Assembly (NCBI RefSeq): GCF_012396505.1
Contig: NZ_JAAXPN010000008.1
Location: 45,976-109,975 of the forward strand
Reading direction: 5' to 3'
DNA from: Periweissella fabalis
Lineage (GTDB): Bacteria; Bacillota; Bacilli; Lactobacillales; Lactobacillaceae
DNA length: 64,000 bases
In this document: piece after piece, positions 9,337 through 18,597 of the stretch
How the letters are laid out: the number at the start of each line of letters is the position of its first letter
Numbering within the stretch: position 1 is the stretch's first letter
Program-made: the position numbers and the translations under genes
Notes under the pieces: generated by a model
Database searches by the model: none
Told to the model about the DNA's origin: nothing
Seen by the model: the letters and a program-made list of their open reading frames with translations, nothing else

Positions 9337-9819
9337 TTGAAAAAAGTAAATTGGCGTGATGACGAAGAATATAAAATGTATGTGGCTGATTTATTAAGCC
9401 GCCCGGAAGTCTTACGCTTACAAAATTACGTTCAACACCATCATTCAGATCGTTTAACGCATTCGATTTCAGTCTCATATCAAAGTTATCTTTGGGCTAA
9501 AAAATTAAATTTAAATGCGCAAGCAGTTGCACGAGCAGGTTTGTTGCATGATTTATTTTATTATGATTGGCGTGAAACTAAATTTGAATTAGGTACCCAT
9601 GCCTATATTCATCCGCGTGTATCCTTGCGAAATGCAGAAAAATTAACTACCTTGAGTCCGATGGAACGAGATATTATTTTAAAACACATGTTTGGTGCAA
9701 CCCTTGAATTACCACAGTATCGAGAAAGCTTTTTGGTTGATATGGTGGACAACGTAGCAGCATTGCAAGAATATTTTGCTCCTAAGTGGCATGCTGTTAA
9801 AACACGATTTAACTGGTGA
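9337..9819 (+). CDS. HD-domain phosphohydrolase-like protein
   Basis: Cytoplasmic protein of 160 aa with HD-superfamily metal ligands: a His in the HHHSDRLTHS region (about 36-44), the HD pair in LLHDLFYYDW, and later His/Asp residues in HPRVSLRNAEKL and LVDMVDNVAAL. Such proteins hydrolyse phosphoesters or nucleotides; the substrate here is unknown. The start is TTG, chosen because AAGGTGAGG is well placed before it and translation continues as MKKVNWRDDEEY. No terminator is evident after it. Confidence 0.8.
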   Translation: MKKVNWRDDEEYKMYVADLLSRPEVLRLQNYVQHHHSDRLTHSISVSYQSYLWAKKLNLNAQAVARAGLLHDLFYYDWRETKFELGTHAYIHPRVSLRNAEKLTTLSPMERDIILKHMFGATLELPQYRESFLVDMVDNVAALQEYFAPKWHAVKTRFNW

Positions 9820-9878
9820 CTGATGGTATGATAAAATTAATGTTTTGGGATTTTGGCAATGTAAAATTTTGACACGCA

Positions 9879-9887
9879 TGCTATAAT
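9879..9887 (+). promoter_or_regulatory. extended -10 promoter of the HxlR gene
   Basis: TGCTATAAT is an extended -10 element. A TTGACA at 9869-9874 is too close to act as its -35, so recognition probably relies on the TG extension. The leader is about 55 nt. Confidence 0.55.
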
Positions 9888-9947
9888 CATAGTTGACTAA
9901 AAGTAAGTGAATTACTTTAGAGTATATTATGAAAGAAAGTTGTAGGT

Positions 9948-10286
9948 ATGGATGAAATGGAAATAAAAGAAGATATTAAACTTTGTCCGAAGTTCATGAA
10001 AACTTTCGAAATTCTAGGTCGTAAATGGAATGGTTTAATTATTGAAGTTCTTTTAAATAATGGACCTTCACGTTTTAAGGATTTGACGGGCGCGGTTTGT
10101 ACATGCTCGGATCGAGTTTTAGTAGAACGATTGAAAGAGTTAGAAGAAGAAGGTTTAGTTGAACGCCGGACGTATGTAGATTCAGCTTTAATTGAATATG
10201 CATTAACTGAACGTGGTGAAGCTATGCGCCCATTAATGGACGAAATCCATCAATGGGCTGATGTAACCTACGCAACAGAAGCTTAA
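9948..10286 (+). CDS. HxlR-family winged-helix regulator
   Basis: DNA-binding protein of 112 aa. The HxlR domain runs from CPKFMKTFEILGRKWNGLIIEVLLNNGPSRFKDL through the recognition helix (CSDRVLVERLKELEEEGLVERRTY) to the wing and C-terminal dimer helix. Cysteines occur near the N-terminus (KLCPKF) and as CTC just before the recognition helix. Family members such as HypR, YodB and CatR sense electrophiles or disulfide stress through N-terminal Cys, so redox sensing is possible. The ribosome binding site is weak (GTAGG). It is monocistronic with its own promoter and terminator. The target genes are unknown. Confidence 0.88.
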   Translation: MDEMEIKEDIKLCPKFMKTFEILGRKWNGLIIEVLLNNGPSRFKDLTGAVCTCSDRVLVERLKELEEEGLVERRTYVDSALIEYALTERGEAMRPLMDEIHQWADVTYATEA

Positions 10287-10318
10287 AAAAAGATTGGCTA
10301 TTGTAGCCAATCTTTTTT
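10286..10318 (+). terminator. rho-independent terminator of the HxlR gene
   Basis: 15-bp stem AAAAAAGATTGGCTA / TAGCCAATCTTTTTT with a 3-nt loop, overlapping the stop codon. Confidence 0.92.
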
Positions 10319-10356
10319 ATTATGTTCAAAATAAAGCTGAAGGTAACTTATAGATA

Positions 10357-10365
10357 TGGTATAAT
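10357..10365 (+). promoter_or_regulatory. extended -10 promoter of the pheST leader
   Basis: TGGTATAAT directly upstream of the T-box leader, with CTGAAG as a weak -35 candidate at 10337-10342. Confidence 0.65.
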
Positions 10366-10371
10366 GGCTAA

Positions 10372-10617
10372 AATATAGAAGCGTTGAAAAGAAATAGTAA
10401 AATTAATAATTAATCAAGGGAGTCGTTAGCGTGACTGGAACTAACGATATTAAAATAATTAATTTGAATTCACTCTTGGAGCAATAATTGGAACGATTTA
10501 TTCGGTAACAATTATCGAGTGTCACTCGTTACGTGATAATTGAGTAGTCAATTGACTAAAAATGGGTGGTACCACGGTGAAGCGTCCCTGTGTAATTTTT
10601 TACACAGGGACTTTTTT
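10372..10617 (+). promoter_or_regulatory. T-box riboswitch, phenylalanine
   Basis: A leader that senses uncharged tRNA-Phe and controls transcription read-through into pheST. The conserved T-box AATGGGTGGTACCACG is at 10561-10576. An 11-bp terminator, GTCCCTGTGTA / TACACAGGGAC plus a T run, lies at 10584-10617. The GTGAAGCGTCCC segment next to the T-box can form the competing antiterminator. A candidate UUC specifier sits at 10469-10471 (in GAATTCAC). The specifier assignment is inference; the T-box call itself is firm. A reading frame through this leader makes pheS look 36 codons longer than it is. Confidence 0.95.
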
Positions 10618-10647
10618 GACGTGAGAACAATAAAAAAGGAGTATCAT

Positions 10648-11679
10648 ATGTCACTTCAAGATCGTTTAAATGAATTAAAAGCAACTGTATTGACGCAAAT
10701 TAACACTACCGATCATCTAGATCATCTTAACGAAATTCGTGTTAATACTTTAGGGAAAAAAGGACCAATTACCGAAGTATTACGTGGAATGAAAGACATT
10801 TCTGCCGAGGAACGTCCAGTTATTGGCGCGTTTGCAAATGAAATTCGTGACTTATTAAAAGATGCATTGGAACTTAAAAAAGCTGAATTAGAAAATTTAG
10901 CATTAAATGCACAATTAGCTGCTGAAAAAATTGATGTCAGCCTACCAGGTACTGATTTTGAACCTGGACATGCACATGTTATTCAACAAATTATCGAACA
11001 ACTTGAAAATCAATTCTTAGGAATGGGCTACCAAATCGCCGAAGGGCCTGAAGTTGAAGAAGATAAATATAACTTTGAAATGATGAACTTGCCTAAAGAT
11101 CATCCAGCCCGTGATATGCAAGATACATTTTACATTACGCCTGAAATTTTGATGCGAACGCAAACATCACCTGTTCAAGCACGCACAATGGAAAAACATG
11201 ATTTTACTCAAGGTGCATTGAAAATGATTTCACCAGGCCGAGTATATCGTCGTGACACTGATGATGCGACGCACTCACACCAATTCCATCAAGTAGAAGG
11301 ATTGGTAATTGATAAGCATATAACAATGGCTGATTTAAAGGGAACTTTACTTAAAGTAGCGCAAGAATTATTTGGTGAAAAACATCAAATTCGATTACGA
11401 CCATCATACTTCCCATTTACTGAGCCTTCAGTTGAGGTTGATGTATCGTGGAATGATGTTGATGAAAATACGAAGCCAGAAGATATTGAATGGATTGAAG
11501 TATTAGGAGCTGGAATGGTTCATCCAAATGTTTTAAAAATGGCTGGGGTTGATCCAGAAGTTTATGGTGGATTTGCCTTTGGACTTGGACCTGATCGTTT
11601 TGCAATGTTGAAATATGGCGTCGATGATATCCGTAACTTCTATTTAAATGATGTACGGTTCTTATCTCAATTTAAATAA
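10648..11679 (+). CDS. pheS: phenylalanyl-tRNA synthetase alpha subunit
   Basis: Catalytic subunit of the alpha2-beta2 class II enzyme, 343 aa from the ATG at 10648. An in-frame start at 10540 is rejected because it falls inside the T-box, while AAAAAAGGAG precedes 10648. The N-terminal coiled coil (about 1-85) contacts tRNA. Class II motifs appear as [20 protein letters not shown] and DTFYI, then motif 2 [21 protein letters not shown], and motif 3 near the end ([20 protein letters not shown]). It is followed 15 bp later by pheT. Confidence 0.97.
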   Translation: MSLQDRLNELKATVLTQINTTDHLDHLNEIRVNTLGKKGPITEVLRGMKDISAEERPVIGAFANEIRDLLKDALELKKAELENLALNAQLAAEKIDVSLPGTDFEPGHAHVIQQIIEQLENQFLGMGYQIAEGPEVEEDKYNFEMMNLPKDHPARDMQDTFYITPEILMRTQTSPVQARTMEKHDFTQGALKMISPGRVYRRDTDDATHSHQFHQVEGLVIDKHITMADLKGTLLKVAQELFGEKHQIRLRPSYFPFTEPSVEVDVSWNDVDENTKPEDIEWIEVLGAGMVHPNVLKMAGVDPEVYGGFAFGLGPDRFAMLKYGVDDIRNFYLNDVRFLSQFK

Positions 11680-11694
11680 AAAGGAGTCAAACAA

Positions 11695-14118
11695 GTGAAA
11701 TTATCTCTTAATTGGTTAAAAGAATATCTAGAAATTACGGGTGATCCTAATGTTTTAGCAGAACGGATTGCACGAACTTCAGTTGAAGTCGAAGATGTCA
11801 CCCAACCTGGTGCTGGGATGAGTGGGGTTGTTGTTGCCAAAGTTTTATCAGTCGTGCCACACCCAGATTCAGACCATATGGTAATTACCCAAGTTGATGC
11901 CGGTGAAGATGAACCAATTCAAATTGTTACTGGTGCCCCCAATGTGGCGGAAGGTCAATTAGTTATTTTAGCTAAGCACAATTCACGCATTGCGAATGGT
12001 CAAAAAATTAAAAAAGGTAAGTTGCGTGGGGTGGCATCAAATGGGATGTTATGTGCCTTACAAGAACTTGGCTTTGATGAAAAAGTGTCACCTAAAGATT
12101 TTGAAGACGGTATTTGGGTTTTCAATGAAAATGACGATGTTAAACCTGGGGATGATGCCTTAGTCGCTTTAGGAATGGATGATTTCATCTTTGAAATGGG
12201 CATTACGCCTAACCGTGCCGACATGTTGTCAATGAATGGTACGGCTTGGGAAGTTGGGGCCATGTTAGATCAAAACCCAACATTACCAACGGTTCAATTA
12301 GTTGAAAATGGTTCAAAAGCAACGAGCGAATTAATTAGTGCGACAGCTGATAAACAATTAGCACCCAAATATAAAGTACGCATGATTGAAAACGTTACGG
12401 TGCAAGATTCGCCATTGTGGTTACAACGTAAGCTATGGAATGTTGGCATGCGCCCAATTAATAACATTGTTGATGTTACTAACTATGCTTTGATGACTTT
12501 TGGCCAACCAATGCATGCTTTTGATTATGATAAATTAACAACTAAACAATTGGGTGTTCGTTTAGCGACTGCTGGTGAAACCTTAGTGACCCTTGATGGT
12601 GAAAAACGTGATTTACGTGCTGACCAAGATATTGTCATTACGGACGGTGCTACCCCAATTATGCTTGCAGGTGTCATGGGGGGGCAATCAACTGAAATTG
12701 ATGCGACCTCAACGACTATTGTGCTTGAAGCAGCTAACTTTAACCCTCGTAATATTCGTTCATCTGCTCGTCGGCATGATTTACATTCAGAAGCTTCGCA
12801 ACGCTTTGAACGTGGCATTGACTGGAATGCTACTGAAGAAGCCCTTGATTTTGCTGCCCAATTAATTGCCGAACTTGGTAATGGTCAAGTGCAACCAGGT
12901 GTAGTAGTAGCAACTGATACTGCTAAAGCTAATGTTGAAGTAGCAGTGACTTTATCACGGATTAACCACGTTTTAGGATTGAATTTAAATGTGGCTGATA
13001 TTACTGCTATTTTTGCTAAGCTCCAATTTCCAGCCCAAGTTACGGATGAAACCTTTACTGTGACCATTCCAAGTCGACGTTGGGACATTAGCATTCCTGC
13101 TGATTTAATTGAAGAAGTCGCCCGGATGTATGGTTACGATAACATTCCAGCGACATTGCCAGTTACCACTGCGACAGTTGGTAAATTGACTTACAAGCAA
13201 CAAGTAATTCGTAAGTCACGGCATTTCCTTGAAAGTCTTGGTTTGAACCAAGCAATTTCATATGGATTAACGACTGATGAAAAGGCTCAAATGTTCACAT
13301 TGGATGCAATGGCTAACATTACTAAGTTAGACTACCCAATGACTCAAGAACGCACTGCTACCCGGATGAGCTTAGTTACGGGCTTGTTGGATGATGTGGC
13401 TTATAATGTGGCCCGAAAACAACAAGATGTGGCTTTATATGAACAAGGTCGTGTATTTTATCGTTTTGGAGATGCAGTTCGTCCGACTGAAGTTGAACAT
13501 ATCGCGGGAGCTATTACTGGCAAGTTTGGTCGTGATACTTGGCAAGGTAAGGCTAAAGAAGTTGATTTTTACACAGCTAAAGGTTTAGTAGCGGCTTATT
13601 TGAATCAATTTGATTTTGTGGCATCGATTTCTTACCAAGCAAGTACCGACTTTAAAGAAATGCATCCTGGCCGAACGGCTGCAGTGCTAGTTGGTGAACA
13701 AGTGGTAGGTTTCGTTGGTCAAGTTCATCCAGCAGTTGCTAAGGCTTTCAAAATTAAGGCTACCTATGTCTTTGAACTTGATTTACAATTGTTATTAGAT
13801 CTTGCAAAAAATGATCGTGGTTATCAACCAATTTCTAAGTTTCCAGGAATGAGTCGTGATATTGCAATTTTAGTTGATGAAAATACAGCATATGCACAAA
13901 TTGCGACTGTGATTCGTGAAAATGGTGGTCAACATTTAGTTGATATTGATTTATTTGACGTTTACCAAGGTGATAATGTACCAACAGGTAAAAAATCATT
14001 AGCGTTTACATTGACATACCAAGATGTAAATAAGACATTAGTTGAGGAAGAAATTAACGCGGCCTTTACTAATGTGGTGACAGCATTAAAGGAACAACTT
14101 ACAGCTGAGATTCGTTAG
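11695..14118 (+). CDS. pheT: phenylalanyl-tRNA synthetase beta subunit
   Basis: Beta subunit, 807 aa, usual for Firmicutes. Domains in order: an N-terminal tRNA-binding OB fold (EMAP-like, about 40-155), a B3/4 editing domain (about 200-400, with GVMGG), B5 domains (about 400-480), a catalytic-like core and a C-terminal ferredoxin-fold anticodon-binding domain (FPGMSRDIAILVDENTAYAQI... to the end). The start is GTG after AAAGGAG. It is translated with pheS under T-box control. Codon choice in the middle is slightly richer in G and C than in the flanking genes. Confidence 0.97.
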   Translation: MKLSLNWLKEYLEITGDPNVLAERIARTSVEVEDVTQPGAGMSGVVVAKVLSVVPHPDSDHMVITQVDAGEDEPIQIVTGAPNVAEGQLVILAKHNSRIANGQKIKKGKLRGVASNGMLCALQELGFDEKVSPKDFEDGIWVFNENDDVKPGDDALVALGMDDFIFEMGITPNRADMLSMNGTAWEVGAMLDQNPTLPTVQLVENGSKATSELISATADKQLAPKYKVRMIENVTVQDSPLWLQRKLWNVGMRPINNIVDVTNYALMTFGQPMHAFDYDKLTTKQLGVRLATAGETLVTLDGEKRDLRADQDIVITDGATPIMLAGVMGGQSTEIDATSTTIVLEAANFNPRNIRSSARRHDLHSEASQRFERGIDWNATEEALDFAAQLIAELGNGQVQPGVVVATDTAKANVEVAVTLSRINHVLGLNLNVADITAIFAKLQFPAQVTDETFTVTIPSRRWDISIPADLIEEVARMYGYDNIPATLPVTTATVGKLTYKQQVIRKSRHFLESLGLNQAISYGLTTDEKAQMFTLDAMANITKLDYPMTQERTATRMSLVTGLLDDVAYNVARKQQDVALYEQGRVFYRFGDAVRPTEVEHIAGAITGKFGRDTWQGKAKEVDFYTAKGLVAAYLNQFDFVASISYQASTDFKEMHPGRTAAVLVGEQVVGFVGQVHPAVAKAFKIKATYVFELDLQLLLDLAKNDRGYQPISKFPGMSRDIAILVDENTAYAQIATVIRENGGQHLVDIDLFDVYQGDNVPTGKKSLAFTLTYQDVNKTLVEEEINAAFTNVVTALKEQLTAEIR

Positions 14119-14130
14119 GGGTGATTTACT

Positions 14131-15288
14131 TTGAATAATAATAATAACCTCGATGAGGTTTTGAGCCGTAACTCGGTAAAACCAAGTAAGGGACATGGCA
14201 GTAAAATTCGTTGGGTAATTATTGGAATTATTGGCTTAGTAATTTTAATATTATTAGGTATTGGTGGTAATTACTTACACCAACGTAGTGATTTTACTGC
14301 TAAGGACGTAAATAGTTCTAAAACCATTGAAATTAAAGTGCCGCGCGGTGCCAATGCTGATGCAATTGGACAACAATTAGAAGCAGCTGGTGTGATTAAA
14401 TATGCAAGTGCATTTAAAAATTATGTTGATCTAAATAATGTTAATAATTTAAACGCAGGCTATTTTACGTTATCACCTAAAATGAGCATTCAAACAATTG
14501 TTAAACATCTTCAACAACCTGGAGCCTTAACCCCTAATGGTAATGACTTACAGCCGGGTTTTGTGCTAATGCGTGAAGGGGAAAATGCAGCTCAATTTGC
14601 ACATAATGTAGCGAAGCAAACTAAATTTTCGGCAAAAGATTGGCTAGCAACGCTTAATGATCAAGCCTATTTACAGAAGTTAGCTAAACAGTATCCTGAT
14701 TTACTTGGGTCAGCAATTAATGCTCCAACACGATACAAATTAGAAGGATATTTATATCCAGCAACATATGATGTTCGTGCTGCCAAGACACCTGAACAAA
14801 TTACAACTCAAATGGTTGCTAAGACCAATCAAGTATTGCAACCATATTTTGCTGAAATTAAGAAGCAAAAATTAACTGTGCAACAAATTTTAACATTAGC
14901 TTCACTCGTTGAACGTGAAGCAGTGACACCGCATGACCGTGGTACAGTCGCTGGAGTATTTTTGAATCGAATTGATGATAAAATCACTCTAGGTTCAGAT
15001 GTTTCAGTTAAGTATGCATTGAATACAAATAAAACTAATCTTTCAATTGCAGATACAAAGGTTGATTCGCCATATAATTTGTATAAATATCAAGGATTTG
15101 GCCCGGGACCATTCAACTCGCCTTCATTGTCGTCAATTTTGGCAGTCTTGCATCCAATTGATCGTGATAAGAAATATTTGTTCTTTATTGCTAATTTAAA
15201 AACAGGAAAAGTTTACTTTACACAAACAATTCAAGAACATGATGCGTTAAACGCAAAACTAGTTGAACAAAATAATAATACAAAATAA
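14131..15288 (+). CDS. mltG: endolytic murein transglycosylase MltG (YceG)
   Basis: Membrane-bound lytic transglycosylase of 385 aa that cuts nascent glycan strands. A cytoplasmic N-terminus rich in Asn/Lys leads to one membrane segment (about 27-48), then a LysM-like subdomain (about 65-130) and the YceG catalytic domain. It shows KLEGYLYPATYDV, the active-site Glu in LASLVEREAVTPHDRG, TLGSDVSVKYAL, and SPYNLYKYQGFGPGPFNSPS. The start is TTG after GGGGTG, 12 bp behind pheT with no terminator between, so some T-box-dependent transcription may reach it. Confidence 0.93.
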   Translation: MNNNNNLDEVLSRNSVKPSKGHGSKIRWVIIGIIGLVILILLGIGGNYLHQRSDFTAKDVNSSKTIEIKVPRGANADAIGQQLEAAGVIKYASAFKNYVDLNNVNNLNAGYFTLSPKMSIQTIVKHLQQPGALTPNGNDLQPGFVLMREGENAAQFAHNVAKQTKFSAKDWLATLNDQAYLQKLAKQYPDLLGSAINAPTRYKLEGYLYPATYDVRAAKTPEQITTQMVAKTNQVLQPYFAEIKKQKLTVQQILTLASLVEREAVTPHDRGTVAGVFLNRIDDKITLGSDVSVKYALNTNKTNLSIADTKVDSPYNLYKYQGFGPGPFNSPSLSSILAVLHPIDRDKKYLFFIANLKTGKVYFTQTIQEHDALNAKLVEQNNNTK

Positions 15289-15436
15289 AAGTTAATTGAG
15301 GTTATTATATAGTTCCTTTCGAATAGTAGTTTGTTACTAAAACATGGTTTAAAAGTTTGATATATTTATTATATTTCTGGATGGTGTGCGGCTTATATTA
15401 TAGATCCTTTTTTGATTTTATGTTTATAAATAACGT

Positions 15437-15465
15437 TTGAGTGTCTATAGGTGCAAAATTATGAT
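15437..15465 (+). promoter_or_regulatory. sigma-A promoter of the RNase J gene
   Basis: TTGAGT (15437-15442), 17-bp spacer, TATGAT (15460-15465). The 246-bp gap after mltG otherwise holds AT-rich sequence. A short hairpin, TGTGAG / CTCACA (15499-15515), stands just before the ribosome binding site TTAGAGGT. Confidence 0.65.
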
Positions 15466-15534
15466 AAAATTGTTACAAGAATATTTTGTGCGAGTAAATG
15501 TGAGACGAACTCACAAAAAAATTAGAGGTAAACA

Positions 15535-17412
15535 ATGACGAATAAATTATCAATTATTCCGTTTGGAGGAGTACGCGAAAACGGAAAAAATATGTATGCA
15601 GTCACATATAATGATGAAATTTTTATATTTGATGCTGGATTAAAATATCCAGAAAATGAATTGTTAGGGATTGATGTTGTAATTCCTGATTTTCAATATC
15701 TAGTTGATAACGCAGATAAAATTGCAGGGGTCTTTTTAACACATGGTCACGCTGATGCAATTGGGGCATTGCCATATCTTTTGGCCCAAATCAATGTACC
15801 AGTATTTGGTTCAGAATTAACACTAGCTTTAGCTAAATTAGCTGTTAAAGCTGAAGAACTAACTAAAGAATTTGATGATTTTCATGTTGTAAATGAAAAT
15901 TCAATTATTGACTTTGGAGATATCAAAGTATCATTCTTTAGCACCACACACACCATTCCGCAATCATTAGGAATCGTTTTAGAAACACCTGAAGGTCAAA
16001 TTGTTTATACTGGTGATTTTAAATTTGATCAAACTGCTAAAGATAGCTATCGTACTGATTTAACACGATTAGGTGAAATTGGTAAAAATGGGGTTCTTGC
16101 GCTATTAGCGGATGTAGCTGGTGTGGCATCAGTGGGGGCTTCAGTTAATGAATCAGTTATCGAAGATTATATTTTGGATACTTTTCAAAATCACACTGGC
16201 CGTATCATCGTAGCAATGGTTGCTTCAAATGTACAACGTGTACAACAAATTATTAATGCTACATACGCTACTGGCCGTAAGATTGTTTTATCAGGCAATG
16301 ACTTAGAAAAAGTTGTTCGTACAGCATTGAAATTACGAATGATTGAACTACCGATTCCAGAAAATGAATTGTTTGTATCATTTAAAAACTTACGTAAGTT
16401 AAATCCTGAAGAAACTGTTATTTTGGAAACTGGACGCATGGGTGAACCGATTAAACATTTACAACGTATGGCAAATGGAGATGATCGGCATATCAAAATT
16501 GCGACAGGCGATCTTGTTTTCATTACGACAACACCATCTTCAGCTATGGAAGCATATGTTGCCCGAACTCGAGATATGTTATTCAAAGCAGGGGCTAATG
16601 TTAAGGCTATCTCGCAAGATTTACGTTCTTCAGGACATGCATCCGGCAATGATTTGCAATTGATGTTAAACTTTATGCGTCCAAAGGTTTTCTTACCTGT
16701 TCAAGGTGAATATCGCGTTTTAAACACAGGAATGCAATTAGCGATGGAAGTTGGAATTCCTCAAGATCATATTTTTATCACTCAAAAAGGTGATCAACTT
16801 CAATATGATGGTGAAAATATGTATCTAGCCGGTTCGTTTGAGGTAAACAATACCATGATTGATGGCTCAGGAATCGGTGATATTGGTAATATTGTTCTAC
16901 GTGATCGCAAAGTTTTATCAGAAGATGGGGTATTTGTTGCAGTAGTAACAATCGATCGCCGTCGTAAGAAAATTGTTGCTAAGCCTAAAATCACTTCACG
17001 TGGTTTTGTTTACGTTAAAGCATCTCGTGATTTAATTCGTGATAGTAGTGATATTGTTGAAAAGACAATTTTGGATAATCTCGCCAATGTAAAAGATTTT
17101 GATTGGACAACTTTGAAAACTGCTGTTCGTGATAATCTAAGCCATTTCCTTTATGAACAAACCCGTCGCCGTCCGGTTATCCTTCCAGTTATTATGGAGG
17201 TTAACCAAAATGGTGGTCGCTTGGCACGTCATAATCGGACAAGTAAGAGTGGTGAAGGAAAAACCAAAGCAAAGGCTAAAAAGTTGCCAATTAATCCTAA
17301 GGTAGAAAGTAAGGTGTCAAACACTGGTATTGAAAAGCCTAAAAAGGCAAAGAAACCACGTCGGCGAAAACCAAAACCTGCACAAGGGACAAATGAAACA
17401 TCAAATAATTAA
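15535..17412 (+). CDS. rnjB: ribonuclease J, J2-like (altered active site)
   Basis: Metallo-beta-lactamase/beta-CASP ribonuclease of 625 aa for mRNA decay and rRNA processing. The fold is complete, but the metal motif reads HGHADA (residues 70-75), with Ala where catalytic RNase J1 has His. The His of the HGEYR motif is replaced by Gln (VQGEYR, Gln390). His139 (HTIP), the TGDFKFD motif and SGHAS are kept. Bacillus RNase J2 carries comparable substitutions and is a weak enzyme acting with J1, so I read this as the J2 paralogue. The tail (about 556-625) is unusually long and Lys/Arg-rich, probably RNA- or ribosome-binding. Its own promoter and a terminator frame it. Confidence 0.85.
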   Translation: MTNKLSIIPFGGVRENGKNMYAVTYNDEIFIFDAGLKYPENELLGIDVVIPDFQYLVDNADKIAGVFLTHGHADAIGALPYLLAQINVPVFGSELTLALAKLAVKAEELTKEFDDFHVVNENSIIDFGDIKVSFFSTTHTIPQSLGIVLETPEGQIVYTGDFKFDQTAKDSYRTDLTRLGEIGKNGVLALLADVAGVASVGASVNESVIEDYILDTFQNHTGRIIVAMVASNVQRVQQIINATYATGRKIVLSGNDLEKVVRTALKLRMIELPIPENELFVSFKNLRKLNPEETVILETGRMGEPIKHLQRMANGDDRHIKIATGDLVFITTTPSSAMEAYVARTRDMLFKAGANVKAISQDLRSSGHASGNDLQLMLNFMRPKVFLPVQGEYRVLNTGMQLAMEVGIPQDHIFITQKGDQLQYDGENMYLAGSFEVNNTMIDGSGIGDIGNIVLRDRKVLSEDGVFVAVVTIDRRRKKIVAKPKITSRGFVYVKASRDLIRDSSDIVEKTILDNLANVKDFDWTTLKTAVRDNLSHFLYEQTRRRPVILPVIMEVNQNGGRLARHNRTSKSGEGKTKAKAKKLPINPKVESKVSNTGIEKPKKAKKPRRRKPKPAQGTNETSNN

Positions 17413-17420
17413 TGATGGCG

Positions 17421-17456
17421 AAGAGATTGATTTATGCAAGTCAATCTCTTTTGTTT
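17421..17456 (+). terminator. terminator after the RNase J gene
   Basis: AAGAGATTGA / TCAATCTCTT stem with a 10-nt loop, followed by TTGTTTGTTT. Confidence 0.75.
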
Positions 17457-17481
17457 GTTTAAAATAGGAGGCTAGCTTAAC

Positions 17482-18393
17482 ATGGAAGAAAATAGACAAG
17501 ATTTATTATTATTGCAAGCACAACAGGCCGTTGATGAACGCGCTTGGTCGCAAGCACTAGCCCTATATGAAGAGCTCTATCAATTAGGACAAAATCTGGA
17601 TGTTAATCGCCAACTTGTAAATTTAGCTGTTCGGTTGGAACAGTTTCAGCTAGCGCAGCAATATGTTTTGGATTATGTTGAAAAGTACCTGGGGACTAGT
17701 GACGATATTGATAATATAATTTTAATTTTTAGTAAAAATCAAAATTATATTTTATGTCATGAAATTATCAATAAAATAACTGATCCTACACTATGGCAGC
17801 ATGCACAACAAGAATTAATAATAAAGGAAGATGAGGCTCGTTTGATTCTACAAGCAACCTTCAAGGCTCGAGCACGAGAATTTAAATATTTGGGGATGCA
17901 TGATTTTGCAACTCAATATCATAGTTATCAAACAGGCTTACAATTGCCTTTACGTGAACATCTTTTAATTGCGCGTAATTTATTATTGGATGAAGATGTT
18001 AGTGATTTAGTTCGAATCACAATTTTAGCTTCATTTTTAACATTAAAGATTAAAGAAGAAGTTAGCTTTTTATGGTTAGACAATATTGTATATACCCGTA
18101 AATTCAGTGAATTAGTACCACCATTAGCAACTAAAACAGCCTTTATAATTCAGGATACTTTATACGAAGAGCTTGAAAATAGTGATCCAGTAACTTTAGC
18201 GGGCTTAGAGCAAAATATTATTTTAAGAATTCGGGCGGCTTTTCCATTTGTAGAACAAGTCATAACCGATCCAGTGATGTGGACTAAATATCAAATTGCT
18301 CGTTTTCGCGGTGAAGAACTACCAGATCTGAATGAAAATGATGTCCGTTGGCTGTTGAAATTTGATGCTTTATTTGCTCAAATTGGTAATTAA
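17482..18393 (+). CDS. TPR-like helical repeat protein
   Basis: Cytoplasmic 303-aa protein of unknown function. The first 70 residues look like two tetratricopeptide helices (AQQAVDERAWSQALALYEELYQLGQ, LVNLAVRLEQFQLAQQYVLDYV), and the rest is predicted helical. No signal peptide or membrane segment is visible. An AGGAGG ribosome binding site lies 11 nt before the ATG. A gene of this kind commonly lies between the RNase J gene and tuf in lactobacilli. A protein-interaction scaffold is the reasonable guess from the repeats; nothing more specific can be supported. Confidence 0.7.
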   Translation: MEENRQDLLLLQAQQAVDERAWSQALALYEELYQLGQNLDVNRQLVNLAVRLEQFQLAQQYVLDYVEKYLGTSDDIDNIILIFSKNQNYILCHEIINKITDPTLWQHAQQELIIKEDEARLILQATFKARAREFKYLGMHDFATQYHSYQTGLQLPLREHLLIARNLLLDEDVSDLVRITILASFLTLKIKEEVSFLWLDNIVYTRKFSELVPPLATKTAFIIQDTLYEELENSDPVTLAGLEQNIILRIRAAFPFVEQVITDPVMWTKYQIARFRGEELPDLNENDVRWLLKFDALFAQIGN

Positions 18394-18511
18394 TTAAAAA
18401 ATTTAATGATTTTGATTTTTACAAGATGTTTTTATTTACAAAGTTAGATGGTATTTATATAATGATTAAGGCTTTCCAAAAGATATCAATGAGAAATTTC
18501 AATTTTCTTGT

Positions 18512-18539
18512 TTGAGTTCTTGATGGATTGTAGTATAAT
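18512..18539 (+). promoter_or_regulatory. tuf promoter and leader hairpin
   Basis: TTGAGT (18512-18517), 16-bp spacer, TATAAT (18534-18539). A 6-bp leader hairpin, GATTGA / TCAATC, follows at 18551-18568, before the AGGAGG ribosome binding site. Confidence 0.65.
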
Positions 18540-18597
18540 TGAATGCATAGGATTGAGATGAATCAATCGCTTTGCAAATTTTAGGAGGATTTTCATT

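Noticed and set aside
9869..9874. TTGACA as -35 of the HxlR gene
   Set aside because: Only 7 bp from the -10 box; the extended -10 element explains the promoter better.
15319..15332. LexA-like sequence (CGAATAGTAGTTTG region) after mltG
   Set aside because: Two key consensus positions differ and it is over 200 bp from the next gene.
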